Shown piece by piece: positions 10,773-24,299 of a stretch of 64,000 nt of DNA; the first letter of the stretch is position 1, and every line of letters begins with the position of its first letter. Made by a program: the position numbers and the translations under genes. This DNA is from Casuarius casuarius (Eukaryota > Chordata > Aves > Casuariiformes > Casuariidae), in NCBI GenBank assembly GCA_003342895.1, contig PTFA01000024.1:3588139-3652138 (forward strand), given 5' to 3'. The notes below the pieces were generated by a model that was given only the letters and a program-made list of their open reading frames with translations, made no database searches and had not been told where the DNA came from.

Positions 10773-13022
10773 TAAAAGCAGTTTGGGATTAAGCATTAAT
10801 CTGCTGGGCTTTCCACTCTTCACTCGTGGCAGTTCTTGATCTCCTCCAAAATCCTAGCAGAAACACTGGCAGGTTGGAGAAAATGATCTCATGGACTGGT
10901 TTGTCTTTCAGAATTATATTTCTCAGTTTAGCATAAATGCATTGAACAAAATAAAAGTGAGGATTTTTTAGCTGAAACATAATTTGTTGTTGTGATTGGA
11001 AAATTCTCCTTTGTGGAAATGGAAATTTTGGATACTTTCATAAGCAAGTTGTTTTTTCTGCTGCACGTGAGAGGCCCAGGCTCCATCTGTGCTTTGAATA
11101 AATCATACCACAAAACTGAAGCAAGATTGGCTGGATTATCAGATGATTGTGTATTCCTGGAAAACACACACATTGCTTTTTTTCACATTGCTGCTTCTCT
11201 TACATAATTTGAGGAAGTTAAAATAACCTAAAACTGAGTTAATTTGTGTTTCTTCTTTCCCTGAATGCTGAGATTATCTTGCCTTCTTAGGGGTTTCTAA
11301 TCACAATGGCTGACAGCAGATAATAGAAGTGCATGGCAGTGTGGAGAGGAAAATTGGCCAGGCAAATATATGTCGCTTCATATGGGTCTTAGGGGGATCC
11401 ATAAACTAAGGAGCAGGATAGGAACAAATAGATTATTACAGTTTAGTGTAGATGAAGTCCTAAATTCCAGGATAATCCTTTGCTTCCTGTAAGCAAAATT
11501 TTTATTCTGTGTATGACAAATACTTTCCTCAAGCTTTCAGGCAGGGCTTCGCTGAGCTAACAGATGATTGGCATTATCATCTAAGGAAACACAGTATTTT
11601 TCTTTCACAGTTATGTGGTGAGAGTTGCAAGGGCTCCTTTCTTTCCAGCATAGGGACTAAATTAATTAATTATAAAAGGGTGCATTACATGATAATATAA
11701 TACAATTGCAAGCAGGAGCCTTAAACTAGCTTAGAATGTGTACTTCAGGTTTTACCTGTTTATATCTATTAAGGTTATTAAAATAAACACTTTTATTTTA
11801 GTCATAAGGAGACTCAAAGGAAGGCAATTATTCCCCCCAAATATAAAGGCAGTTATTGCAAGTGTTTATCTTGTATTCCACTACTTAAAAAATGTAAAGG
11901 CGTAGGAAATATACCAGGGAGGCTAATGACATAAATTAAAATAACAAAGCAGATAGCATGTTAAGATGAAAACACCAGTAAGTCTGACATCTACAGGAAT
12001 AACAGACCCTTCGCTGTCTTGTTCTCACTTAGTTAACTATTCAGAATAAAGATTTATGCTACCTACTCACAATTCAGGGTATCTTTCAAGTACTGAAATT
12101 CTTCTGTGGGAGACAGAATGTGTTACAAAGGGAACGGTGTTATCATTGGTCCCTAGTTCCATTTTTACAGTACACTGTAAAATTGCAAAACAACAGGAAG
12201 ATTGTATTTGCACCTTCAGCAAGACCCCTGTGTTATGAGTGTCATGTTTCTTGTCCAGATAAGGTGTCAACATATCAAACTGGAAAAGCTTCAGGGGACT
12301 AATTCAGTTCAGGACAGCAGAAATTTCTTCCCTTTCTCCCAAAGGAGAGTCATTTTCAAGAGACCTTATCGTAAGATATGCCTTCCTCCCTCATAGTGTG
12401 AGGAAGTAGAATGGGCCTCAGGATGCAAACCAAGGCTGCCTTTTCACCACCACTTCCAATGCCCTTACCAGAAAATCTTTCTTCCTTGCATTTGGGGTGT
12501 TGATTTACCTGGAGCAAATTAACAAGCAAGGTGCAGAGTGTGGGCATTTATTACTTTTGTGCTTTTGATCCCATACATGCTAGATAAGAAAAGTCAACTG
12601 CTATATTTGGTCAAATAATTGTTTTCCTTTTTTTAATATGAGCAGATCTATTTATAATTCTATCACGATACACTTTCTTAAGCAGATACTTTAAATCAGT
12701 ATCAGAATCTTTTCAGTCTATTGGAATTATGGAGTCTCCAGAATGCCAGATGACACTGTGATAACATCTTTCGGCTATTACAAATGTGGAGCTTTGTCTA
12801 GAAACTTCCTATAAAATTACAAATGTCGTCCACTTCTGTACACATTACTGTTTTTTTGGTTCATGACAGTCAAGCAGGAAATTCATTAGCTAGGATGAAA
12901 TGAAATCTCAGCTGAGAACTAGTTTATATAAGCATTCACATTTTCAGGTTCCAAGTAAGGCTAAAGTCAGTGGGGACTCAATCAATGTTTTCATCTGTTG
13001 GAGCCGCAGTGATGCCTCTTAG

Positions 13023-13065
13023 CCTGCAGTTGAAATAAGCTCAAAGGGCGTGCATATATCAAAAC
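13023..13065 (+). repeat. Dispersed short repeat, copy 1
   Basis: About 43 bp containing GCAGTTGAAATAAGC and TGCATATATCA closely match 15098-15140 in the same orientation, with one single-base gap and roughly seven substitutions. Similarity does not clearly extend to either side. Possibly a fragment of an old interspersed repeat. Confidence 0.5.
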
Positions 13066-15097
13066 AGTTCCCCATCCAGCATTTCCCTCAGTTCACTCTA
13101 GATCCTGTACAGCTGGAGTTGTGAGAAACCTTTACAGACTATGGCAGAGACAAAGATCATAACTACAAAGGACAGCAGAGGTATCTGGGACCAAGAATCA
13201 CAGCTACTGTGAATGAAGCCAATACTGAGAGAATACCCATGAGAAATGAAGTGTTTCGATATTATTGAACTGAACATTTTTTGAAATCTTTCCTTGCAGA
13301 ACTAGTCTTACAACCTATCTATTTATAAAATTTTAATGGCTAAATTGCCTTTTGCAGTCAGAATTTTTATCATGTGGAGATCTTGCAGAACATGTTGGTG
13401 TCTGCAAGTAATCGTAAGTGGGAATTTACAGCAAATATAAGCAGATAACATAGGAATGATACTAGGTGATATCACGGTTAGCTTGTGGTGGTGGTCATCT
13501 TGGATGTGTTATTCGAGCAAGATGGCTGGCAACTCCAGAACAATTAGCACTGGGTTGCTAGAGACAAGTTCTACAACAGAGACATTTTGCTAATTTATGG
13601 TGGTGCACTGAAGAAAATTTGTAGTAGGTGGAAATTCATTTAGGGCGACTGGTTGCTAAGAAGAGTGACGAGAAGGATACAATACTGTGGTCGTGTTTAA
13701 AGTCATATGAAAAATTGGGACAAAGGAAGAATAAAGAGGGGACAGGTTAGGTCCACCCGAAGTTACAACTTCACAGAGAATACAAAACTTGGCGAGATTA
13801 TGATTCAGGGTTGACCTGGTCACAGTGGCTCTTACTGAACAGTACTTGGTACACCTTCCTTGGCGGATATGTGCGGTCTCATCTTTATGTGTTTCAGACT
13901 GACCTGGGGATTCTTTGGACTTGTGAAGGAGAATAGTGCTTGAAAATATATTGCATATCAAAGAGAAGAAAAAGCTGTAAGAAAAACTAGAACCTTTTAA
14001 GAATAAGCACTATTTTGGGGCATTCTGTCACAACATGAAAGACAGGTCATGCTGTGAATGGTGAATACAAACACTGCAATGTTTGCACAGAGTGTTAGAG
14101 GTATGTGTTTGTAGATCAGTCGTGTGATATCCAGTACATATATTCTGTAGAGACTAAGTGTGGTAAAGAGCTGTATCAAAGATTTTATACCAAAGACATA
14201 TCATGTATGAGGACTTGATCAGATAGATGAATCACATTCATGGAGAATTTAACTACACTCCTTTGGTATAATTGCTATTTGAATTCTTTTCTGACATTGT
14301 TAGCATCCTGATGTCACTCAGCAGATTTCAGTAAAATTAATTTTTAGCTATGCCAGTGTTACAGCAGAATGAAATTTTCCACAGCTAGTGCTGCTTAATT
14401 TGTGCAGAGAGATACAAGTCTAACAACAGCTATCTGGTTGAAAACTCTGTGGGGTGCGTGTTGGGGGGGGGACTTGTTGCAAATTGCCCCCAGAAAATTT
14501 GTAACAGGTAGGGAAGTACCAGTTCACCCATTTTCCAAGTGATAGTTGATTATGTAAGATAGTACCAGTCTCACCTAAGCGGAGCTGAAAACTGGGCTTC
14601 TCATCTAAGGAGGCTGTCCAGACTCCCTCTTCAGTCCATGGAGTAAGGCAGACCTCCTCTGAGGGTAGTTCATCTCATCTCTTTTAGAAACCTCTTTTAA
14701 AATAGGATAAATTGTCTGCCTGAAGAGGGCTCTTTTTCTTCATTGACTAGAGCCAAAATGACTAATGTGGACTAGACACAGAAGTTTTAGATGATTAGTA
14801 GTGTGACAAATCTCACCCTGAGTAACAGCAGCCTCTTCTTTAACATTAGAGGCTATTCTAATCTGAACATAGGGAAGATAAAGGGGAGTTTAAGAATCAG
14901 GGGGTGGTTACTGGTTGCCTCTCTCTTTTTCCTTTGCTGAAAGAATCTCAGTAGAGGAGGGAATTTATTCTGTTTGTGATAAACTTGCTATTCAATATAA
15001 TCTACTAATTCAGTAGGTAGCCTGAGTGAACAATTTCTTGTCACCAGGCAGCACAACATTTCTTAAGTGCAATAGATGGACTAAGGTAGTTAACCAA

Positions 15098-15140
15098 CTT
15101 GCAGTTAAAATAAGCCTCAAAGACATGCATATATCACAAC
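15098..15140 (+). repeat. Dispersed short repeat, copy 2
   Basis: This is the partner of 13023-13065: GCAGTTAAAATAAGCC followed by TGCATATATCA in the same order and spacing. Confidence 0.5.
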
Positions 15141-18100
15141 ATTTCTGCTACTACTCTTGCTATATTTATTCTGCTCTATGTTGTATAAGAATCATTTATA
15201 GCGTACCTTTTGTCTAAATGACTTTAATGGGCCTCGAGTCTGGAATGCGTACAGTAATATTCAGTACTACATGATAGATGCATTAAAACTCCAGAGGAAA
15301 ATATAGGCTATTTAAGACTATAGTGGAAAGAAGTGTATTTTCTGCTGTTTGAGAAATAAAGTGTTGTCTTGCAATTATAGGGTGTATCCTATTATGCTTG
15401 TAAAGGGCAGAAATCATTTCATACCATGCCGCTAAACTTTATATCCTTGCTTTGTAACAGGTCTGATAGACAGCTTTTTATTCTTGGTTTCACAGACGAT
15501 AATTGTTTTAAAATGAGGAAGCCAATTACAAAATTTTTCTCCAACTGTGTGAGAGAACATGTTCTGGTGTAGATGGCAGTAGTCTATCTCCACTTCCAGT
15601 ACAATCTTTATGCCTTCTCCCCTTCCTTTTTCTCACCCTCCCTCTCTTTTTTTTCCTCATACTTAGCTGATTTCAAATCCCACCTCCCTGCAAGGATTGA
15701 TGGGTTGACCTGGCTGAAGAATGGACAGCAAGAGGGGAGTGGGAAGCACATATGCGTTCAGGAAATTTTGATGGGGCTGGGAAGATGTCGTGAGTCAGAG
15801 CAAAGGAGCATGGGGAGTGGATTTTCTATTAAAAGGAAATTAAAGCCTGAAACTAGTAATTTTTCCTATCTTTTTTCCCCCCTCTGTTCTGCTTAGGCTA
15901 TGGTGATGAGCTGAAGATCACAACCTCAGGTGCTTTAAAAGTAGTCTCTTGATAAGACTGTTACAGATTTGACCTTAAAGATTGGTGTGATGTTTCATTA
16001 TCTTAAATATTTCAAATGGTTTGACTTATTTACTTAGACAATGCTATTGGGGAATTATCATCAAAGGTCATGGAGAATCTTTCTATTTAAGTTCCGTCAG
16101 AAATATCGCACACTGCGAGTCCCCTTCTTTTCCGCTGCTGAGAGAAGAAGGAAGAGGGGCCAGAGGAAGAGAGCTGCTTCTACCCCATAGGTTTAGGTAA
16201 GCAGAGGTTCTATATTTTCAATAGCGTAAGTAAAACATGGCAGCTACAGTGGACTCTTGTAAGTGAGAAATGTATGTGCAGCTAATCCGGAACACGCAAC
16301 ATGTTGGTTTAGTATTTCTAGTGTATAAGGAATATGCAGAAGACAACCTTTTCAGTAGGGATAAGGAACATGCTTAAAAGTGCAATAAGATACATGCTTA
16401 AAACTGCTCACTTGAAAACTGATCAACATGTAGTATTAATTCTTGTCCACTGTTTTCACCTCTATATTTTTCTAATGTCGTTCAAATTAAGTACCATGAG
16501 GTGACTCTGACCATTCTTTCCTGTATTTGTACCTCTGTCTGTGCATTTCTTTTTCATCCTCAGAAAAGTGTTGGCTTCTAACACGATATATTATTAAAAT
16601 TTTTACTGACTCCTGGAGCAGGCAAGTTCCTTGTCAGAGTTCTGAAGCAGCAATTATTCCTTTACTAAAAAGACATTCCTCATAAAAAAGGAGCCTACTA
16701 ATTACCAGTCTCCGTCCAGCCTCTTCTTCCTGGCAAAAGTGTTCTGAAAAGGTCGTGGCTGAATATGTGTAATTTTATCTTTGTAAAACCCTCCTGTATG
16801 AAGAATTTCAGTAAATTCTTAGGCTGAATCAGGACATTCAGGTTGTTTTGGATGATGCTTGAATTGGACCAAGTGTAGGTAACACAAATGGCAGGTTTTG
16901 AGTGAACACCCAAGTAGTCACTTCTGTTCACTTTCCATTTGCTAATTTCTAAAACTGCACTTTCAGCCATTCAAAGTGTTGAATAACCATTTCAGCATAT
17001 TTCAGGGTAGTATGGGAAAGACCAAAATAAGAGAATTTTCCATGGAAGTCCCTCCAGCTATTTCAGGGTTTGGGGGGTTTTCTATTCTGGGCTACAAATC
17101 TGACATTCAGCTTAACTTTAGAAGTTTCATATAAATGTTTCTCTCTCTTTATTTTTATCTCATAAAAGGTCCCTTCTTGCTTGTTGCAATATGATAGAAT
17201 GTACTACTTTTCTGAGTTAATCCTTGAAACCTCCCAGCACAAGCCTGTGTTTCATTTTTTTTTTCCTGTGGGAGAGGGTATTTGGCCTTTCCATTTGTGT
17301 GACACCATAGGCAACTTCAAAAACCTGTCAGACCAAGAAAATGAAAGAAAAGAGGCTATTATATTAGGTTCAAGATAAGGCTGGGAAATGCTTCTTTAAG
17401 TGAGAAAAATAGAGTTTTTCTTTCAAGAAATTTGGGCAAACATATGTATCAAAGCTGTTACTGTAGTGTGGGAAAGGGGAAGGTAATTGCTGTTAGAACA
17501 TTTTTATACTTGACAAGGCAATCTGTGACCTCTTCTCCTCTCCCCTCCCCCAAATGTTAATGTAATTAATTGTAATCTGTTCCCACTACTGGGGAAGTCC
17601 TTTCTCAGCCCTGTGTGAAGAAGAGAAAGGGACTATAGTCCGATGGAAGATATTTTTGCGGGATAGCCCAGGTTTTGTGGAATTAACCCCTCAAATTGTA
17701 AGTGTGTTGAGATGGCAAGAATACCTTGAAAGACAAAGAAAGAACTAGGGACCTAAAAGAGCTTTCACAGAAAAAGAAACCTAACCCTCTGATGTAACCG
17801 GTGATCTAACCCTCAATTTTACTTCCAGTACCTTAAAATGAATTTGAGATTAGCTATCTAAGAGGAACTCTGATCTACAGGTGCTAACTTTGGAGATGTG
17901 GATGTTTTGAGTTTGCTGATATGGAATTGTTCTTAGTGGAGGATTTAGTGAATTGGTCAAGGATTTATTAATTCTTGAAGTCCAATTCAGCCCAAGTCAA
18001 AGCTCATTTAGCTCATGGAGGAATTATTCTCTTGGTTTTGTGCTAAGTTTTCTAAGAGTTGAACTGAAAATCTGGGGTAAAGGGGAACCCCTAGCCCCAA

Positions 18101-21100
18101 ACTCCAAACAGCTGACAAGAACAAATTCCCTTCTCTGTAAACTATTCTAATCTGTTGTATTGGGAAGGAGACTGCCTAGAAGGTTGGAGGAGCACTGATC
18201 TTGTCTTTGAGGGAAATTACATGCTTCCATTTCTATATAATGGCAGTACATGCTAGAAGGGACACTACCGAATTGTGTAGTGTAATAATAACAAAATTTC
18301 TGCTGCACTTCTCTCTCCTACTTGCTAAAACACCTTATCTAAAGTGTCAGGATAATAGTACATCATAACTCATAACAATGCACCCATCAACAAAAAATTA
18401 CCATTCTCTGGTGGTTTAAAAGGGTCTAAGTGCAGACAGAACAGCTCTCCTTATTTACCAAATTCTGTCAATAAGTTTCTAGGCAATAGAGGATACATAC
18501 TCATCTTTCCTGATATTCTCTAGCTGCAAGATACTGAAAGGATTTTCATTTAATTGTGTTTTATATCTAAACCCAGAAAGACCTTGCATCTGAATGGCAG
18601 GGGTCGTAAATTTTGATTAATGTTAATTCTGAGACCTCAGATACCCAGGCTAAAGATAATAACGGAGCCAATTTTTTGATAATTCTTTTAAGAAGCACAA
18701 GTAACATCAACCTTCAAGAGACCATTTAGAACAAAGTCTGTATCGCAGAAGCTGCTAAACTTGATTGCAGCTAATTTAATCAAAGCAACAGCTTTTAGAA
18801 TCTATAGGTAACCTCCACAGATCTTGTAAAATAATAAGTTGTAGGAGCTAAAAGTTAAGAGATAACAGTAGGTGATCAGACAACTCTGATTACCTCATTA
18901 GTCAGGGAAAGTCAAACACCTGTGGTTTGTAGAAGGAATGCTCACTTTTTTCCTTAATCCCAGATAAGATGTTTCTGTGCAGATGTCTTTAGGGACTGTG
19001 AACTTTATTCAGAAGTCCTAGCTAAAAGCTGATAAGAATAATTTCAGGAATGGAAATGGGAGGTAGGAGGACAGTCTTATCTTTAAAATGCATGCTACTA
19101 GTAGAACTGTTCCACTGGAAAATGTTTTGTGTTGAGAGTAAAACATTTCACTGTAATTTATGTATTTCACAGAATTTCAAATGGGAAAACACAGAGAACA
19201 GATCAGTCCACTGGGGATTTACTGGGATATTTTTCAGCTAGCTAATTGTTTAAGAACATTTATTTATACTGCAATAATTAAAAAGCCAACACAAATTTGC
19301 AACTGCTTTTTATAATTGAAATAATGACTAAGCTTTAAAAATATTTCTGAAATGTTTAAAATAAAATGAAATCATACTTAGTACAGTATTTTTGTAGGAA
19401 ACACTGCGTCTCCATTCCTATATGGAATTAAAAAAACCCACATAATTAACGATGAGGTTTGATGAATTCTACTTAATTAAACTAGCAGCAAAAAGCATGA
19501 CAGGCATTCCTGAAAATAGGGGGACTTAAAATCATACTATTTAAATACTTGGAAGTAATACTTAACAGATTTGTTGATAAGTAAGAGATCTTAGCTTAAA
19601 TGGTTGCTAACAATTTTTAAACGGTAAGAATTTTTCAGTTTGCAAACCTACCAATGGAGGTGTAACCATTCCTATTGTAACTTATGGCTGGTGAATTAAC
19701 CTGATGTAGTGGGGTCATACATAAAGGACACTCACAGTTAAATAACTAATTTAATCAGAGCATTACACAGATTATGATGGCATTATGCCAATATTTTCTG
19801 TGGGTTTGCAGCTCAGCATCAGGCTGCGACTCTTGGAGTACTGCAGAGAGATCTGGTGGATGCCAAAGTTCAGGGGAGAGTTTGAACACAACTGCAGTGA
19901 CAAGAGCACAGCTCAATAGGATGTCTGTACCCACTTGTTTTTTCAAAAATGTCTGTGTATGATGCACACATCACTCAAGAAATGGCTTGGAGCCACCAAA
20001 GACACCGCAAGGCCTGAGGAAAAGAGAAGGATGAAGGCATACCAGAAGGCAGATGCTGCAGAGGAGATATTGTCCTGAGTAGAATTATGAATATCAAAGT
20101 GTTCAAGGCAGGGTGGCTTAATATTTAAAATGGCACCACTCAAACCTCTCTAGATGGGAAAATGAGTTTTGGAGACTCTGGGGCTTTAGTGAATAAACTG
20201 ATCTCATCTTAGAGAAGAATGTGTTTTGTAATGCATTTTGTAATGCATGCACTTTTCTAACATTTTTCTCCCATCTTCTGCTAAAGTTCTATCTCTAGGA
20301 TCTAAATTCAGAAGTTCTCCCATTGCATCCAACCACAAAAATGTTCATTGAGTTGTCATATTGCTTCCTCTCCCCAAATTGAAAGTAAAATAAAATGGTA
20401 ACTGAATTGTGAGATATTATCTGGAAGGAAGAAGGAAGGAGACTTCTCCTTAGGACAAAAATAGTTGATCTATCCGTAATGCTTTGACAACCCACTTCAG
20501 CATTTACTTTTAACTATGGTGACTGGATGAATATTTGCTCTCTTTTCTCTTATTTTGTCTATCTTGTCTTGTCCCGAAACAGGACATCTCTAGCTTGTTG
20601 GAATATTTCTGATTGCTTCTTATAAGTGAATTGTAAAGGAAAGTTTCTGCAAAGTTCCCTGACTCATTAGTGATTTTGCAGAATTCAGAGTATTTGGCAT
20701 CCTCACAGACAACCTGCCTTTGGGCTCTGACCCAGCTGGACACCGACCCCCAGATTGAGAGTTGGTGATAAAAGAAGAAAGTCCTTCTTTCCTGGAGGCT
20801 TAGAGAATAAATGAGATGAAGTGAGTTTCAGAGCTACATACACTTCATGTTCCTTCTACAAATGGTACCGGTTGGCCCCCTTGTCATACTGCACTAAGCG
20901 CAAGCCAAGAATTGGGTATGGGTACAATCTGAATGATCTTTTCATCTGCAAGAGTGCTTAATCCCAGCCCACCCTGAGACCATGTTGCTTCTATGATCTG
21001 GATTGGTAAAGGACTTTACTGTGTTGCTTTTCAAAGGCATGATGTATTCAGCTGTGTCAGTCTGAAATAGAAAAAGTATTCTTTCTGCCTGTTCAGGTGA

Positions 21101-21357
21101 GAGCTCACCATTTGCTTGTTTATGACATTAATGACTCCAGACTCCTTAATAAAGATTGTAAGAAGAGTTTATCTTCTATGTATACCCTTAGTAGGCACCA
21201 CGAATTTAAAAGAAAAAAATATCACAGGATTTTTTAGGAATAAAAAACATTAGATGTGAAGTTTCATTACCATTGGTTTTCTTTTATGGCCATATTTACA
21301 GTTTAAGATTACTGATTTTTTTTTTAGGCTTGAAATTGTTGATACTGACTCTTTCAA

Positions 21358-21373
21358 TCTCTCTCTCTCTCTG
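21358..21373 (+). repeat. (CT)n microsatellite
   Basis: About eight CT units followed by GTATAAATATAATG. Confidence 0.8.
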
Positions 21374-21826
21374 TATAAATATAATGTGTGTATTTATATG
21401 CAATGTGCTTTAATAGTTAACTTTTAAATTGGAAAGAATTAGGTTAATTACAGCATATTGGTCCTTTTTGATCTGTCATAGCAAGCAGATTTTAGGATTG
21501 TATTCTGAACTGGGTTTTATTCAAGTTTTTCCAATCTATCTTAATATAAATAAGAGGCTATTACAAAGAGGACGGTCTATAAGAAGTTTGCTAGAGAATT
21601 TGAACTGAATTTAAATTGCCATTTTATTTTACAAGTGATGGTTCAATATTTATTAAATTAAAATGTATATATACTCATAAATTGCATAAGGAAATTACAT
21701 AAGGAAAACATTTTGTCTAATGAAAATCCTGATTTAAGCAGACTGTCATGGGGGAGTTAAAATACTGACTATTAATCAGCTGTGATTTCATTGTGCTATT
21801 CACAGTAACTCCAACCTGGACATGGC

Positions 21827-22201
21827 AATTCATATGGTTGAACAACAGAAACTGGAGAATTGCTTTATGTCTTTGTTCATTCCTACTGTTTGCTTGTCAG
21901 TAATGCTCCAAAGGATGACAGTGGATCTGTTCCTTTCCTCTCTGCCACTTGCCACTACTTCCACATGCTTTATGGTGTCGAGGTCAAATACTCCCCTCTC
22001 CATGCTAAGGGTTGTAATTAGTTTTTTAATGAATATCTGCATTTCTGCACAAAAGTTTGTTCTTTGACAGCCTTGTGTGGGATTTAGGATATAGGCCGCT
22101 CCACAAATATGCAATGATTCCTTCTGGTAGCGATGGAAACTGGTGATTTTCCTTTGTGGCAGTAGTGGAGTGTTTCCACCAAATGTCCATAATCTTTTCA
22201 C
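21827..22201 (-). other. Unidentified 123-codon ORF
   Basis: An uninterrupted minus-strand frame of 123 codons reads smoothly in composition (segments such as RLWTFGGNTPLLPQRK, FCAEMQIFIKKLITTLS and ERGVFDLDTIKHVEVV) but I recognise no family. It lies just downstream, on the same strand, of the fossil reverse-transcriptase motifs at 22.5-24.2 kb. It could be part of that element, an independent decayed exon, or chance. It lacks the zinc-knuckle or GRPK-type tail known from several LINE C-termini. Confidence 0.2.
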
Positions 22202-22489
22202 TCATTTATTTTCAAAAGCCATCATTTTTCTCATTTTGGACTAGCATTAATTTTTGAATGTTCTCATTCTGCTCTGGTGTAGTATTGCTTTCTTTCCTAA
22301 GTATTGCTGAGCCTTAAATGTTGTGAGACCTCTCTAGTCTTTGCTGTTATTGTTGGATTTAAAGAGTTAGGAAGGTGAATTAGAATAACTACCTGATGAT
22401 TTTGTAAAGTGATGTTGACTGTCCTTGGATTTCAGGGATGATTGTTTTGGTGTGGCTGAGTTTGAGCCAGGTGTGGCATGATAGCTTGA

Positions 22490-24190
22490 AAGATTATCTG
22501 GGATTTTATGAAAGTGTTACTCAATATTGCAAAATTTAGCTCTTCTAGATTGGTTATCTAGAATATCTAGATATTGCTTATCTGGAATAGTGTTCAAGTG
22601 TCTTGGTAGCATAATCCTTCAGACTACGGGGCCAAAGAACAGCAGAAAGAATGTGTAGTGACTTTTCATATCCTGCACACACCTCTGTCCTATTCTGTTT
22701 TCTGTTTAGCTATACAAAATCCTTCCTCAAGCTTTAGGTCGCATTAGTAATACTGGCTAACTAGAAATGTATTCCATGATTAAGCTCTGTGTCAGGCTTT
22801 TAAATACCTTTTGAAAGTCAATGAAATTCATAATAAGGGAGTTTTGAGATATTTGGACAATGACTCCATATTTCTTTGCTCAAGAAATGCCTAGTTTTCA
22901 AAAGACATCATCTAGTTTCATTGCCTATTTCATTAGGGCAGAAATTTCAAGTGCTTTTAGTATTTTCTTGTAGTCTGAACATCTTGATTGCAGTCTTTGT
23001 TTTTGCCATTTTGATTTTGCTGGTATGAATATTTATTTATTTTGTTCACTGAACTATGTTTTCAATGTAATATGGCTGAGTAACTCCCCAACCTCCCACC
23101 CCCATCCTTGATTACATTTAGTTATTGAGCATTTTTCTAACATTTGCATTGGATTTTTTTTTTAGAAAGTCCACATTTAATGTCCATACTTCATTTACTG
23201 AGTACATGGCTCTGTGGATTCCTGTCATGGCAGTGATTTCAGCAACTGGACCTTCTACATGTATCTTTTACTGTTTTGTCTGATTTTTTGTGTACTTCCT
23301 TGTTCCCTTTTCCTCACTATTTCAGAAGTTTAAATGTGGAGTAGTTGTCCTTTCTACTTGATCTTTCCTCAGAGCCTCAATATGCCTCCATGTCTGTGGC
23401 TCTATTGGTGGTGGTGTCCAGCTGGGACTTGCTGCTGAATCATGTTGTTTCTTGCTCTGTTCTTTTTTCTGCTTTTCCAGTCTGTCTTCCTTTACTTTTG
23501 CCTGTGGTAGAGACCCAAAATCTGCTCTTCAGTTCAAATCAGAATTTCTAACTTCTTTTTTTGGTTCTCCATTTTCAGTATTGATTTCTGTTTCACTGAT
23601 TTTTTCACAATTTTATTCTTGTGTTGCCAGCACAAGGATTGTGGTCACTGCTGGTATTGGCTTCTGAAGTTGTAGTAACTATGCTTTTTTCTATGGATTT
23701 AGTGAGATCCATGCAAATTTTGTAGGCTGCTTGCAAGAACTGCATAAGACAGCAAGCCTATTTCAACAGATCTTTCTCAATTTTGATGAACCTCAGCTTG
23801 CTCTCTGTTGTTCTTTCTATTCATTGGTTGTCACATTATGGTTTGGGGGTTTTTTTGCACTTAAAAGCAGATGGACATATTTTCCTTGTCACTATATTCT
23901 TTTCTGTCATTGTTAACAATCTATTTTGGTATCTGAGTATGTGCTACATTAATTGAAATAGATTTCCAGTCAGTAGAGTGAATTACCATGGACCATGTCA
24001 TGGTGAGGGCTCTTGAGTCTGCATGCTTATTATCACCAAAGCCAGAGTAGACCTCGTTGTGCTTGAAAAGCTCCTAATTAGGACTTTTAGATTTCTTTCA
24101 TTGATGCTCAGGATATCAAGTGAGTAACTGTCTCTTCCCATCATTATTTTTAAGAGTTCATACATTGCTACAATAGTCCAATAACAAAAA
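22490..24190 (-). mobile_element. Fossil non-CR1 LINE (endonuclease and RT motifs)
   Basis: The minus strand carries, in the expected order, degraded pieces of a LINE polyprotein. (1) About 24180-24090 has MYELLKIM...YSLDILSINE, like the APE-endonuclease segment with YNLDILGISE. In a shifted frame at 24055-23921, EVYSGFGDNKH and STDWKSISINV follow, like the next endonuclease segments. (2) About 23600 has NKIVKKSVK, like the linker before the reverse transcriptase. (3) 22831-22790 has NFIDFQKVFKSL, a match to RT motif A (FIDFEKAFDS type) with its catalytic Asp kept. (4) 22550-22490 has LEELNFAILSNTF, resembling the segment around motif C but with the Asp-Asp pair deleted. Motif A to C spacing is about 96 codons, which is normal for RTs. 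Frameshifts and stops are plentiful. The motifs differ from the CR1 at 27-29 kb, so this would be a different and much older family. The similarity was judged by eye. Confidence 0.42.
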
Positions 24191-24299
24191 AAATTAGACT
24201 GAACTATTTTCAGCAACCCTAGATTTTGGGAGAACTCAGCTGACATGAGGCTTTGATACAGCATGAGGTTCCAAGAGTGTTCTCCGCAAAACAACAATT

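Larger units (their letters stand above)
10780..21350. other. Non-coding AT-rich stretch
   Basis: About 10.5 kb without a supportable gene. Visible items are a 9-base poly(G) run at about 14463-14471, a pair of similar 43-bp segments about 2.1 kb apart (13023 and 15098), and a short TGTAATGCATTT direct duplication near 20226-20250. The ORFs (up to 107 codons at 15573-15896) contain low-complexity serine- and phenylalanine-rich stretches or no recognisable domain, and I do not call them. Confidence 0.5.

Noticed and set aside
15573..15896. 107-codon plus-strand ORF with a short segment resembling an Ig-domain strand (DGLTWLKNGQQE)
   Set aside because: The rest of the ORF is low-complexity or unrelated, there is no conserved Cys pair at Ig spacing and no splice framing.
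19755..20143. Overlapping minus-strand ORFs, one with a hydrophobic membrane-like run
   Set aside because: Acceptor-like sites are present but no coherent phase, no donor and no recognisable protein; composition is explained by pyrimidine-rich sequence.
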